A stretch of DNA of 64,000 nucleotides from Chryseobacterium sp. ON_d1 (GTDB lineage: Bacteria > Bacteroidota > Bacteroidia > Flavobacteriales > Weeksellaceae), in contig NZ_BJTC01000002.1 of the NCBI RefSeq assembly GCF_006829085.1, forward strand, positions 124,001 through 188,000, in the 5' to 3' direction. Below are positions 17,842 through 25,567 of this stretch, piece after piece. The position numbers and the translations under genes are program-made. Below the pieces are notes generated by a model that was not told the DNA's origin, did not search any database, and saw nothing but the letters and a program-made list of their open reading frames with translations. Each line of letters begins with the position of its first letter. The stretch's first letter is position 1.

Positions 17842-18636
17842 TTAGTCTAAAAATACATTCTGAGAGCTCAATTCATCCTTTCTTCTTTTGGTATAGTCTG
17901 TTCCTCTATCATCTTTAATAATGATATCATCTCCTAATGAATTGATATTGGGATTTTCATAATAGGTCTTACGTGCCTTTAAAAATTCCTCCTTCGATTT
18001 TAATTTTATGATGCGTCCTAATGATAAAGGTTCGATAATTTCGGAGGACTGTCTTATTTCAGAAGCATTGATTTCTATGGTATTGTTTTTATTATACAAT
18101 TTTATAATTAAACCGGGTAATCCTTTAAATCTGAAGGGGCCTTCTGAAAATGGATATTGCTGAGTATACCATGCAAAAAAAATGTCGCCAGTGTCTGTTG
18201 TGGTTTGAGCCAGATTACATTTCATTCCATCAATTGTTTTGGTGTCTTTCAACAATTCCCATTTGAGTTGGGGTTCTTCAAATGAATAATTATATTTGCT
18301 TACTGGCAGTGTTGCGGTAATTGTACTTCCATTTCTATAAACATTTCCTCTTACTTTTGGATATGCTGGAAGAGAACCTAAGTCAATTTTATTTCCTGAC
18401 ATTTCTCTTGTTTTCTTATATAAATAGTCATAATATTTTTTTGCATCAGGACTATAGTAAAGAGATTCGTTTTCATTACATAATAAAGTTACTTCGGCAT
18501 AAGAAGCATTGTTTTTTTTTGTACTGTCGGGAATGAATTTCATACTGTAGCGAACTTCCAGTTTAGCTGCCGTCTGAGCAGAAAGTAAAATAAAGCTTAG
18601 AGTAAATCCAATTGAGAATATAGCTTTCTTAATCAT
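17842..18636 (-). CDS. GLPGLI family protein
   Basis: A 264-residue exported protein (signal MIKKAIFSIGFTLSFILLSAQ) of the Bacteroidota GLPGLI family, named for the motif GLPGLIIKL near residue 170 and preceded by PFSEGPFRF. The upstream MKCNLAQTTTDTGDIFFAWYT segment corresponds to the family's AxxxxGRxWxAWFT region, here diverged. An upstream ATG at 18672 adds twelve polar residues and would spoil the signal peptide, so 18636 is preferred. Function is unknown. Family members are often near M56/BlaR1 genes, as are the other two copies at 23932 and 25568. Confidence 0.85.
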   Translation of the reverse strand: MIKKAIFSIGFTLSFILLSAQTAAKLEVRYSMKFIPDSTKKNNASYAEVTLLCNENESLYYSPDAKKYYDYLYKKTREMSGNKIDLGSLPAYPKVRGNVYRNGSTITATLPVSKYNYSFEEPQLKWELLKDTKTIDGMKCNLAQTTTDTGDIFFAWYTQQYPFSEGPFRFKGLPGLIIKLYNKNNTIEINASEIRQSSEIIEPLSLGRIIKLKSKEEFLKARKTYYENPNINSLGDDIIIKDDRGTDYTKRRKDELSSQNVFLD

Positions 18637-18796
18637 GAATAAGTTGATGTCGGTATGGTTATTATGGTGCAATGATACAAATTTTTTAATATTATATATA
18701 CTTAAAATACCTGATTTTTATAATTTTTTTATTATGTTAACTTATCTGCCAAGGGTGACATTTGATATATATATTGAAAAATTATCAATTTGATTT

Positions 18797-19069
18797 TTAA
18801 TTACAGTAATTGTGCTTTTTCCAATTTTTATACGCTTCTTTCATACAGTGGCCACAAGGACGGAATTTATTTTGCAAAGCTTCCTTTTCATTGGTGAAGA
18901 AAATTCTGTTTTCTTTTTTCATTCTTTTTCCTGATTTACAGTTTAACAATCCGTAAATCTTGAGTTTTTTATTGCCTCCAAAACATATTTCCATGCTGCG
19001 GATTTTACTTCTTAAATTTTCAGGTGATATGTGGGAATGTAGGATCATAGTAGATGATAATCTGCCCAT
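18797..19069 (-). CDS. Stand-alone Ada-like zinc-binding domain protein
   Basis: A 90-residue protein matching the N-terminal metal-binding domain of the Ada DNA repair protein. Cysteines occur in EICFGG, LNCKSGKRM and the C-terminal RPCGHCMKEAYKNW, preceded by RIFFTNEKEALQNKF. This gives the four-Cys zinc arrangement of Ada, where one Cys accepts methyl groups from phosphotriesters. No AraC or MGMT domain is attached. ATG 19069 overlaps the upstream stop (TAATG), an arrangement for coupled translation, though ATG 19048 (MILHSHIS) is an alternative start. With the adjoining 2OG oxygenase it suggests DNA alkylation repair. Confidence 0.75.
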   Translation of the reverse strand: MGRLSSTMILHSHISPENLRSKIRSMEICFGGNKKLKIYGLLNCKSGKRMKKENRIFFTNEKEALQNKFRPCGHCMKEAYKNWKKHNYCN

Positions 19070-19782
19070 TAACTTATAGCGTCGTGAAAAATAATTCCCA
19101 ACGCATACCTGTTTCCTTCTCTGATTTCACTTACACCGTGTTTCATATTGACTCTGTAATAGCCTTTGGTCCCTTTTTCCGGTTTAAATTGAGTAGTGAA
19201 AATAAGGACATCTCCCTTTTTAGGCTTTAAAACAATAGCTTTTGACTGTGACCGCGGAATCTGTTGGGTAAGTACAAATTCCCCACCTGTAAAATCTTTC
19301 TCAGGTTCACTGAGCATGAGTACAATTTGAATAGGAAAGTACATCTCTCCATATAAATCCTGATGCAGCGTATTAAATCCGCTTTTTCCATATTTCAGAA
19401 TTAAAACAGTGGCTTTCTGCTGTCCGTTAGCATGGCACTGATGTAAAAATTCCTGATGATCTAGAGGAAATTGAGTATCAATATGTAAGGCATTGAACCA
19501 GGAATTGGCAATAGAAGCCAGATAAGGGTAAATGGTTGTTCTGATGGTTTGAATAATTTCAGGTAATGGGTAGGTAAAATATTTATATTCTCCCAGTCCG
19601 AAACGATGTCTGGCCATAACTACTGTTTTGCGGTAAAGAACAGAATGGTCATAGCTGGCCTTCAATGCTTCACATTCATCTTCAGATAGCAGATCAGGAA
19701 TGAGGGCATATCCGTTTTGATGCATTGTTTCTGTAATGTCTTGCCAGTCTGTATTTTTTATTTTATGAACAATATTTTTCAC
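19069..19782 (-). CDS. 2OG-Fe(II) oxygenase, putative DNA-damage dioxygenase
   Basis: A 237-residue double-stranded beta-helix dioxygenase. Iron ligands are visible as His140 and Asp142 in LHQDLYGEMYFP and His215 in MKHGVSEI, with Arg225 as the likely 2-oxoglutarate binder. The sequence resembles the family annotated as oxygenases acting on damaged DNA (Oxygenase-NA, PF09859 as I recall it). The start is GTG: an in-frame TAA lies two codons upstream and no ATG precedes residue 20, so GTG 19782 is the only start that keeps the N-terminal helix. Its stop overlaps the start of the Ada-like gene. Confidence 0.8.
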   Translation of the reverse strand: MKNIVHKIKNTDWQDITETMHQNGYALIPDLLSEDECEALKASYDHSVLYRKTVVMARHRFGLGEYKYFTYPLPEIIQTIRTTIYPYLASIANSWFNALHIDTQFPLDHQEFLHQCHANGQQKATVLILKYGKSGFNTLHQDLYGEMYFPIQIVLMLSEPEKDFTGGEFVLTQQIPRSQSKAIVLKPKKGDVLIFTTQFKPEKGTKGYYRVNMKHGVSEIREGNRYALGIIFHDAIS

Positions 19783-19936
19783 GGGTTACATTTTATTCTG
19801 CAAAAATCTGAAGTTGTTCAGGACGATACAATCCGAAACATGCGGTATTTATTGTATGATATAAGAAAGATCAGAAACCTGTCTGGCCTATGGATTTAAT
19901 ATTATTCTGGATGATATGAGTGGTCATGGTTAAGGC

Positions 19937-19944
19937 TACTTTTG
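19937..19944 (+). promoter_or_regulatory. -7 box upstream of the GNAT gene
   Basis: TACTTTTG fits TAnnTTTG, 26 bp before the start codon. A matching -33 element is not evident. Confidence 0.4.
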
Positions 19945-19969
19945 CGCTGTTAATAAAAAATATATAACA

Positions 19970-20425
19970 ATGAATTACATTATTAAAAAGGCAAGCCTTG
20001 AGGATCTTGATGAAACAGCTGAATTATTCAATCTTTACCGTGTTTTTTACAGACAGGAATCAGATGTTGAAAAAGGAAAAGTTTTTCTCAGAGAACGCTT
20101 TTTGAACAGTGAATCTGATATTTTTCTTGCAGTGACAGATGGAAAAGCAGTGGGATTTGTTCAGCTTTATAAGTTATTTCATTATACTAAGCTGCAAAAA
20201 CAATGGCTGTTAAGCGATTTGTTTGTTCATCCTGATTATAGAGGAAAAGGGCTTTCTGTTGCATTGATTGATCGCAGCAAGCAATGGTGCGAGGAAACAG
20301 GAGCGTGCGGACTCATGCTTGAAACAGAAAAGACCAATAATATCGGAAACACATTATATCCACGCTGTGGATTCGAATTTGATGGAATGCATAATTACTA
20401 TCATTGGTGGAAACAGGGGAAGTAG
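19970..20425 (+). CDS. GNAT family N-acetyltransferase
   Basis: A 151-residue acetyltransferase with a typical GNAT acetyl-CoA site: LSDLFVHPDYRGKGLSVALI (about 84-104) includes the R-G-x-G-x-S/A pyrophosphate loop. The end (NTLYPRCGFEFDGMHNYYHWWK) matches the family beta-bulge and final strand. It is a single-domain enzyme with an unknown acceptor (amine, amino acid or antibiotic). It stands alone on the plus strand, divergent from the oxygenase/Ada-like pair, and is followed by inverted-repeat sequence and a terminator. Confidence 0.88.
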   Translation: MNYIIKKASLEDLDETAELFNLYRVFYRQESDVEKGKVFLRERFLNSESDIFLAVTDGKAVGFVQLYKLFHYTKLQKQWLLSDLFVHPDYRGKGLSVALIDRSKQWCEETGACGLMLETEKTNNIGNTLYPRCGFEFDGMHNYYHWWKQGK

Positions 20426-20547
20426 TATTACTTCTACAGTAGTGAGCGTTTAATTCTACAGGCATTCTTCTGCCAATAAAGGTCTTACTCCTATTTTTGT
20501 AAAGCTCTTACAGATCATGGGTAGGACAGTTGATCTGTAGAGTGTAT

Positions 20548-20638
20548 GCAAAAAAATCTCTGCCTAATTTTCTACTTTTTCCCCAAGGGTTTTATGATTA
20601 GTACCACAAAACTGCTTTTTCTGGCAGAGATTTTTTGC
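20548..20638. repeat. Long inverted repeat between convergent genes
   Basis: Arm GCAAAAAAATCTCTGCC (20548-20564) pairs with GGCAGAGATTTTTTGC (20623-20638), 16 bp with one bulged A, around a 58-base centre. It could be a long stem-loop terminator, a small RNA or a tiny palindromic element. Confidence 0.55.
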
Positions 20639-20648
20639 TTTTTCGAAC

Positions 20649-20683
20649 AAAAAAGAGAACCGTAATTACAGTTCTCTTTTTTT
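20649..20683. terminator. Bidirectional terminator
   Basis: Stem AAAAGAGAAC (20651-20660) with GTTCTCTTTT (20671-20680), extended by A/T pairs on both sides. It lies between convergent genes ending at 20425 and 20704. Confidence 0.85.
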
Positions 20684-20703
20684 ATTTTATAAAACGCCAG
20701 ATC

Positions 20704-21285
20704 TTATTGAGCCAGCTGGCCATAAGGAGCCAGCTTGTTGTCGTCAGACATGGTCTGTCCCAAAAATTCTCTTTTCTGATCAGCTTTCATTCTTCCTGCC
20801 GCATCATTGGCATTAAAGTAAGCTTCGTTTAATTTTGTAGCGATATCAGCTGGTTTAAAATCAAATTTAGTATCACCATCTACGCCTAAGTATCCGTTCT
20901 TTCTTGTAAGGTTGGTAATATAATTGTTATAATTGATCATAGTACCTCTAAACATATTGTTATGGTATTCCATACATTTTTTAGCTTTTTTAGAGGAATT
21001 GTTCAGGATACAGTTTTTCATATTGTTTCTATATAAGAACCACTCAGATTCTAAAGTGCCGTATTCTTTACCTAAAGCAATCTTTCCGTTATTCACAATA
21101 TTATTATCTCCTTCTTTAGTTGCAATCGTCTGAAGATGTTGGATAACCAATGGAACGGTAGCTTCGATTTTTGATTTTGTATCTTTTAGTATGCTAAGAT
21201 CAGCAGCAGGAGAACCCTTCTTTTGTGCTGTAGTAACGTTAAAAATAAGCAGTAATAGTACAATCAATAAATTATATCTTTTCAT
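20704..21285 (-). CDS. Secreted hypothetical protein
   Basis: A 193-residue protein with a signal peptide (MKRYNLLIVLLLLIFNVTTAQ). The mature region is mostly helical and rich in Asn and Lys (KNCILNNSSKKAKKCMEYHNNMF). It has two cysteines 12 residues apart that could bridge or bind a cofactor. A heme CxxCH is not present. I do not recognise a family. It is transcribed away from the blaI/blaR1 operon across a 317 bp region and ends at a bidirectional terminator. Confidence 0.65.
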   Translation of the reverse strand: MKRYNLLIVLLLLIFNVTTAQKKGSPAADLSILKDTKSKIEATVPLVIQHLQTIATKEGDNNIVNNGKIALGKEYGTLESEWFLYRNNMKNCILNNSSKKAKKCMEYHNNMFRGTMINYNNYITNLTRKNGYLGVDGDTKFDFKPADIATKLNEAYFNANDAAGRMKADQKREFLGQTMSDDNKLAPYGQLAQ

Positions 21286-21602
21286 GAGAAATTTTTAAAG
21301 CACTAAAATAAATATAATTTCCCGGTTAAAACAAATTCATTTTAATTTTATTTAATAAAATTTAACAAGTTTTAAGAATTTATCCCTGAAATGACTCTTT
21401 TTCTGTGGATTAAACAGTTAATATTTTCTCTCCTTTAAAAAATTAATATATTTTATGTATTTTTATTTTATTGATTTTCAGAGTGTTGTATTTTTGTGCG
21501 AGTTTATCACTAAAAAAATAGTTGTTTGATTCAAATTTATTTCTACATTTGTATAACTAATTTCTTAGTGATATAGAATTGGATGACTTTATATCACGAT
21601 AA
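21286..21602. promoter_or_regulatory. Divergent control region of blaI-blaR1
   Basis: No gene is present. A promoter with TTG (21522-21524), a 19 bp spacer and TACATTTG (21544-21551) points to blaI. A second possible -7 box, TATTTTTG, is at 21489-21496. The promoter is enclosed by the perfect inverted repeat TATCACTAA (21505-21513) and TTAGTGATA (21565-21573). A further inverted repeat pairs GTGATATA (21568-21575) with TATATCAC (21590-21597). These are candidate BlaI operator half-sites. Confidence 0.65.
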
Positions 21603-21620
21603 TTGATAAATGAACAGGAT

Positions 21621-21986
21621 ATGAAAATTCAGACTTTAACAAAAGCAGAAGAGCAGGTAATGCAGTATGTATGGAAAATAGAAAAAGGATTCCTGAAGGA
21701 TGTTCTTGATCTTTTTCCGGATCCTAAACCGCATACCAATACGGTCTCTACCATTTTAAAAGTATTGAAAGACAAAGAATTTGTGGACTATCGTGTACAC
21801 GGAAGGCAACATGAGTATTTTCCACTTGTTTCAAAAGAACAGTACTCCGGGAAGACCATGAAAAGCCTTGTGAAAAATTATTTTAAAGGCTCTTACAAAA
21901 GTGCCGTTTCATTTCTGGTAGAAAAAAATGAAATGACGGTAGAAGACCTTGAGATGTTATTGGATGAACTCAAAAAGAAAGACTAA
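21621..21986 (+). CDS. blaI: BlaI/MecI/CopY family transcriptional repressor
   Basis: A 121-residue winged-helix repressor. The N-terminal half has LTKAEEQVMQYVWKIEKGFLKDVLD and PHTNTVSTILKVLKDKEFVDYR, the recognition helix of BlaI proteins, then HGRQHEYFPLV for the wing. The C-terminal helices serve dimerisation and carry the site normally cut on induction. The start is ATG 21621; the TTG at 21603 would add six residues outside the family pattern. The next gene is blaR1-like after 5 bp, the classical repressor-sensor arrangement. Inverted repeats upstream are likely autoregulatory operators. No class A beta-lactamase gene is linked. Confidence 0.9.
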   Translation: MKIQTLTKAEEQVMQYVWKIEKGFLKDVLDLFPDPKPHTNTVSTILKVLKDKEFVDYRVHGRQHEYFPLVSKEQYSGKTMKSLVKNYFKGSYKSAVSFLVEKNEMTVEDLEMLLDELKKKD

Positions 21987-21991
21987 TACCT

Positions 21992-23875
21992 ATGGAAGCA
22001 ATACTTTTATACTTTGGGAAAACAATTTTATGTTCGGGTGTAACATTCTTGTACTATCAGTTGTCTTTAAAAGACAAGACATTCCATCATTATAACAGAT
22101 TTTATCTGTTGGCTGCAATCGTGATATCACTGCTGCTGCCACTCATCAGAGTAGACGATTTTACGATAGAGGTAAATAATGATATGTATATGCTTCTTGA
22201 CAAGATTCAGAATTTTAACACACACAAAAACATAGACAATGGTAACCTTTATTTTAACCTTATTTTTTCAGCTCTGGGACTGGTTTCTCTCTATTTTTTA
22301 GGGAAGCTGATCTATGGAATTTTCAAAATCCAGCAGTTTAAAAAAGAGTTTCAGAAAGAAAGTTTTGACGGGATCAACTTTTACCGTACAGATCTTAGCG
22401 AAGCCCCGTTTTCATACTTTAAGAATCTTTTCTGGAAGAATGCTATTACCCTGCATTCTGATATAGGAAAACAGATTTTAAAGCATGAGATGGTACATAT
22501 TGAGCAGAAACATTCCTTTGATAAGATTTTTATCGAGATTATTACTTCTGTTTTCTGGTTCAATCCGTTTTTTCATATCATCAAAAAAGAAATTAGTCTC
22601 ATCCACGAGTACCTGGCTGATAAAAAAGCCGTACAGCAATCGGACACCAAAGCATTTGCGCAGATGCTTTTAGCAAGCCACTTTTCCGGAACACAGTTGC
22701 CTGCTGCCAGTCCGTTTCTAAGTTCAAACCTTAAAAAAAGACTTAAAATGTTACAAAAACCAAAAACCAAGTTCGGATATGCGCGAAGAATTCTTGCATT
22801 GCCGGTGTTATTTACCGTAGCTTTTGCTTATCTGGTAAATGCAAAGAACAGAGAAATTGAAGAAACCAATCTTTCCATAAAAAAAGCAGTTTCAGAAATC
22901 AAAAAAGATACGGTAAGACCTGAAAAATCTGTTCAGGGAAATATTACAGGATTAAAATCTGTATCACCGGAAGATCATACAAAATTGACCGAGCTTGAAA
23001 AAAAGATAAAAGAAAAAGAGAAGGAGCTGGATGGATTGGATCCGGAAAGTGATGCCTTCAGTGATAAAATTGAAGAAATAAGTAACCTGGCATCAGAGAT
23101 AGGAGAGATGGCTTCCAAAGTTGAAGTTGATGAATATTTCAATTCCGCTGAATGGAAAAATCAAATGAAGGAACTTGAAAATATGGATCCTCTTGATAAG
23201 AAAGCACTTCGTAAAATAGAAAGAGCGGCTAAAAAAGCGGGAAGAGCAGCTGAAAGAGCTGTAAAACACATCGTTCCCCCCACAGCACCTAATGCACCAG
23301 CTGAACCTCAGGCTCCAAAAGCTCCGAAAGTAGTTTATTTTAAAAACAATAATACGGTCTACTATAAAGATCTTAGTTCTAAAGAAAAAGAAGAAGTACG
23401 TAAAGCAATGGCAGAAGCAAAAAATGCTATGAAAGAAGCAGCAAAAGCCAGAATGGAAGGAGAGAAAGCAAGAATAGAGGGAGACAAAGCGAGAATTGAA
23501 GCAGATAAAATCAGGTTTGATGCGGATAGAATAAGAACAGACGTTGAAAAAGCCCGTGTGGAAGCAGAAAAAAGATCAATCAGCTTTAGAGATGGTACTT
23601 TTATTAAAGTAACCAACGCCTCACCTGATGTAATTGTAATGAATGCTGATTTCATTAAAAAGGATGGCAACGGAAATATTGCCATGAATGGAGTCAAAAA
23701 GTTCAGAATAAGTGGTAATGACGATGTGAAATATAAGTACTATATTGACGGGAAAGAAGCTTCCAGGGATGATGTAAATTCATTAGACAACAATAATATA
23801 TCAAGAGTCAATGTCAATACTCAGAAAAAAGGAGATTTTAAACAGGGAGAAATAAGAATTGAGACAAAGAAATAA
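21992..23875 (+). CDS. blaR1: BlaR1/M56-type sensor protease with a coiled-coil tail
   Basis: A 627-residue membrane protein. Hydrophobic helices at about 3-22, 35-52, 88-110 and 267-283 enclose a cytoplasmic M56 zinc protease site: HEMVH (His165, Glu166, His169) with Glu206 in HEYLAD as the third ligand. Unlike staphylococcal BlaR1/MecR1, no penicillin-binding domain follows the last helix. Residues about 300-530 are instead charged and helical, with a Pro/Ala-rich PAEPQAPKAPK stretch and seven-residue repeats (ARMEGEK, ARIEGDK, ARIEADK), and the tail ends in a short beta-like region. The signal is thus unknown. The inferred output is cleavage of BlaI. A hairpin terminator follows at 23885. 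Confidence 0.85.
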   Translation: MEAILLYFGKTILCSGVTFLYYQLSLKDKTFHHYNRFYLLAAIVISLLLPLIRVDDFTIEVNNDMYMLLDKIQNFNTHKNIDNGNLYFNLIFSALGLVSLYFLGKLIYGIFKIQQFKKEFQKESFDGINFYRTDLSEAPFSYFKNLFWKNAITLHSDIGKQILKHEMVHIEQKHSFDKIFIEIITSVFWFNPFFHIIKKEISLIHEYLADKKAVQQSDTKAFAQMLLASHFSGTQLPAASPFLSSNLKKRLKMLQKPKTKFGYARRILALPVLFTVAFAYLVNAKNREIEETNLSIKKAVSEIKKDTVRPEKSVQGNITGLKSVSPEDHTKLTELEKKIKEKEKELDGLDPESDAFSDKIEEISNLASEIGEMASKVEVDEYFNSAEWKNQMKELENMDPLDKKALRKIERAAKKAGRAAERAVKHIVPPTAPNAPAEPQAPKAPKVVYFKNNNTVYYKDLSSKEKEEVRKAMAEAKNAMKEAAKARMEGEKARIEGDKARIEADKIRFDADRIRTDVEKARVEAEKRSISFRDGTFIKVTNASPDVIVMNADFIKKDGNGNIAMNGVKKFRISGNDDVKYKYYIDGKEASRDDVNSLDNNNISRVNVNTQKKGDFKQGEIRIETKK

Positions 23876-23884
23876 AGTTCCATC

Positions 23885-23920
23885 AGGCTTTGTCAGTTTC
23901 AGATTGACAAAGCCTTTTTT
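23885..23920 (+). terminator. Terminator after blaR1
   Basis: A perfect 11 bp stem (23885-23895 with 23905-23915) followed by T residues. It sits between blaR1 and the GLPGLI gene, so the latter is either a read-through or separately started gene. Confidence 0.8.
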
Positions 23921-23931
23921 AATCATACATT

Positions 23932-24834
23932 ATGAAAAGCAAAATTCTATTTTTTATATTTCTGGGCGTGCTGACCAGTGCACAGGTCAACAGGTTTTTT
24001 TATGAATATAAGTTTATTCCGGATTCCAATAATAAAACAGATGTAAAGACTGAAATGATGATGCTTGATATCGATAAAAACGGATCAAGTTACTATAGCC
24101 GTGATAAATTTGTAGCCGATTCTATAGGAAAAGCCGAACTTGAAAAACAGTTGAAAGCAGGCAGCGGAAATATCAGTGTCAACAAAAGAGAGAGGCCGGG
24201 ACAGGTTTCCTATAAAGTAACCAAGCAATACCCGGATTTTAAAACTTATCTCTTCAGAAGCATTTCTACAGATAAGTATAAAATAAAAGAAGATCAGAAA
24301 CCGGAATGGAAAATATTGCCTGAGAAACAAAAAATAGGAGCGTACCAGGCTCAGAAAGCCACTGCCAGCTTTGGAGGAAGAGAATGGATTGCCTGGTTTA
24401 CAACAGATCTTCCTTTTCAGGATGGCCCTTATGTTTTTTATGGACTTCCGGGCCTTATCGTAAAAATTGAGGACACCACCGGATCTCACATAATGACGAT
24501 AATAGGTAATAAAACAATTAATACTCCGGCCGCTGACTCGGAAATGCAGGTGCCTGATCATGTAAAGGTACTGGGAATAGGCGGAAAAGAGCTGGAAGTA
24601 ACAAAAGATCAGTTCAAAAAAGTATGGAAGGCTTATGTAAATGATCCTGCAAAGAATATGAGAGAAATGTTGATGAAGAATAGTGATGGCAATACCAAAT
24701 TTAGTTTTAAGCTGAGAACGGGAGACGGCAAAGAAATCTCAGATCCCAATCAGGTACTGAGGGAAATAGAAAAAAATACTAAAGAAGCCCTTAAAAAAGA
24801 TAATAATCCGATCGAACCGGATCTGGTGAACTAA
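23932..24834 (+). CDS. GLPGLI family protein
   Basis: A 300-residue exported protein with a short signal peptide (MKSKILFFIFLGVLTSAQ). The family core is clear: RFFYEYKFIPDS near the start, then FGGREWIAWFTTDLPFQDGPYVF and GLPGLIVKIED around residue 170, then a charged C-terminus with runs of Lys and Asn. The protein is periplasmic or secreted and of unknown function. Together with blaR1 upstream and another GLPGLI gene at 25568 it forms a conserved-looking neighbourhood. The two plus-strand copies resemble each other more than the copy at 17842. Confidence 0.9.
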   Translation: MKSKILFFIFLGVLTSAQVNRFFYEYKFIPDSNNKTDVKTEMMMLDIDKNGSSYYSRDKFVADSIGKAELEKQLKAGSGNISVNKRERPGQVSYKVTKQYPDFKTYLFRSISTDKYKIKEDQKPEWKILPEKQKIGAYQAQKATASFGGREWIAWFTTDLPFQDGPYVFYGLPGLIVKIEDTTGSHIMTIIGNKTINTPAADSEMQVPDHVKVLGIGGKELEVTKDQFKKVWKAYVNDPAKNMREMLMKNSDGNTKFSFKLRTGDGKEISDPNQVLREIEKNTKEALKKDNNPIEPDLVN

Positions 24835-24855
24835 AATTATTATATTTTCTACTGT

Positions 24856-24890
24856 AAACAGAATAGCAGACATTTGTTATTCTGTTTTTT
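24856..24890 (+). terminator. Terminator after the first plus-strand GLPGLI gene
   Basis: Stem AAACAGAATA (24856-24865) with TATTCTGTTT (24878-24887), 12-base loop, T tract following. Confidence 0.75.
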
Positions 24891-24966
24891 ATTTTCAAGA
24901 TTTAGATGATGAATATCAATTAAGATCATTGTTGCAAATTTCTTATCTTTCAATAGTCAATAATCA

Positions 24967-25545
24967 ATGTTATATCTCATGACAGAAAAGGAAAAATGTG
25001 CAGCCGGACTTTTATATAATGCCAATTACGATAAGGAGCTCATTCAGGAACGTATTGCATGTAAAGATCTGTGCCAGGAATATAATGGGTTGAAAAACTC
25101 AGATATAAAAAACAGATACAGACTACTCAAGCAGATTATGGGCAGTGTCCAGGAAAATATTTGTATCGAACCCAATTTCTGGTGCGATTACGGATATAAT
25201 ATAAAAGTAGGAGAGAACTTCTATGCCAATCATAATCTTGTTATTTTAGACTGTGCTGCTGTCGAGTTCGGAGATAATGTTTTTATCGGGCCTAACTGCA
25301 GCTTTTATACAGCAGGCCATCCATTGGATACAAAACAAAGAAATGAAGGACTGGAGTATGCACATCCTATAAAAGTAGGTGATAATGTCTGGTTAGGAGG
25401 AAATGTGGTTGTACTACCGGGTATTTCTATTGGAAATAACTCGGTGATAGGGGCGGGAAGTGTTGTTACTAAAAATATTCCTGATAATGTAGTGGCTGTG
25501 GGAAATCCGTGTAGGGTTGTTAAAGCAATAGTAAAAGAAAACTAA
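24967..25545 (+). CDS. Sugar O-acetyltransferase, maltose/galactoside acetyltransferase type
   Basis: A 192-residue left-handed beta-helix acetyltransferase of the LacA/Maa group. The N-terminal Mac domain has EKEKCAAGLLYNANYDKEL and the DLCQEYN helix. The hexapeptide repeats contain the catalytic His in YTAGHPLD (His118), then GDNVWLGGNVVVLPG and GNNSVIGAGSVVTK. It transfers acetyl from acetyl-CoA to a sugar hydroxyl. ATG 24979 (MTEKEK) is an alternative and perhaps better start. It lies between two GLPGLI genes and 22 bp before the second, so it may be co-transcribed with it. Confidence 0.92.
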   Translation: MLYLMTEKEKCAAGLLYNANYDKELIQERIACKDLCQEYNGLKNSDIKNRYRLLKQIMGSVQENICIEPNFWCDYGYNIKVGENFYANHNLVILDCAAVEFGDNVFIGPNCSFYTAGHPLDTKQRNEGLEYAHPIKVGDNVWLGGNVVVLPGISIGNNSVIGAGSVVTKNIPDNVVAVGNPCRVVKAIVKEN

Positions 25546-25567
25546 ATAATTTTTCAACTGATAATCT

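Noticed and set aside
20268..20453. Plus-strand ORF overlapping the GNAT gene
   Set aside because: It lies in another frame of the same gene and adds no motif; the GNAT frame carries the acetyl-CoA site.
21621..21986. BlaI/BlaR1 as a resistance locus with its own beta-lactamase
   Set aside because: No beta-lactamase with full class A/C motifs is adjacent on the same strand; the convergent serine hydrolase lacks a clear second motif and its function is unknown.
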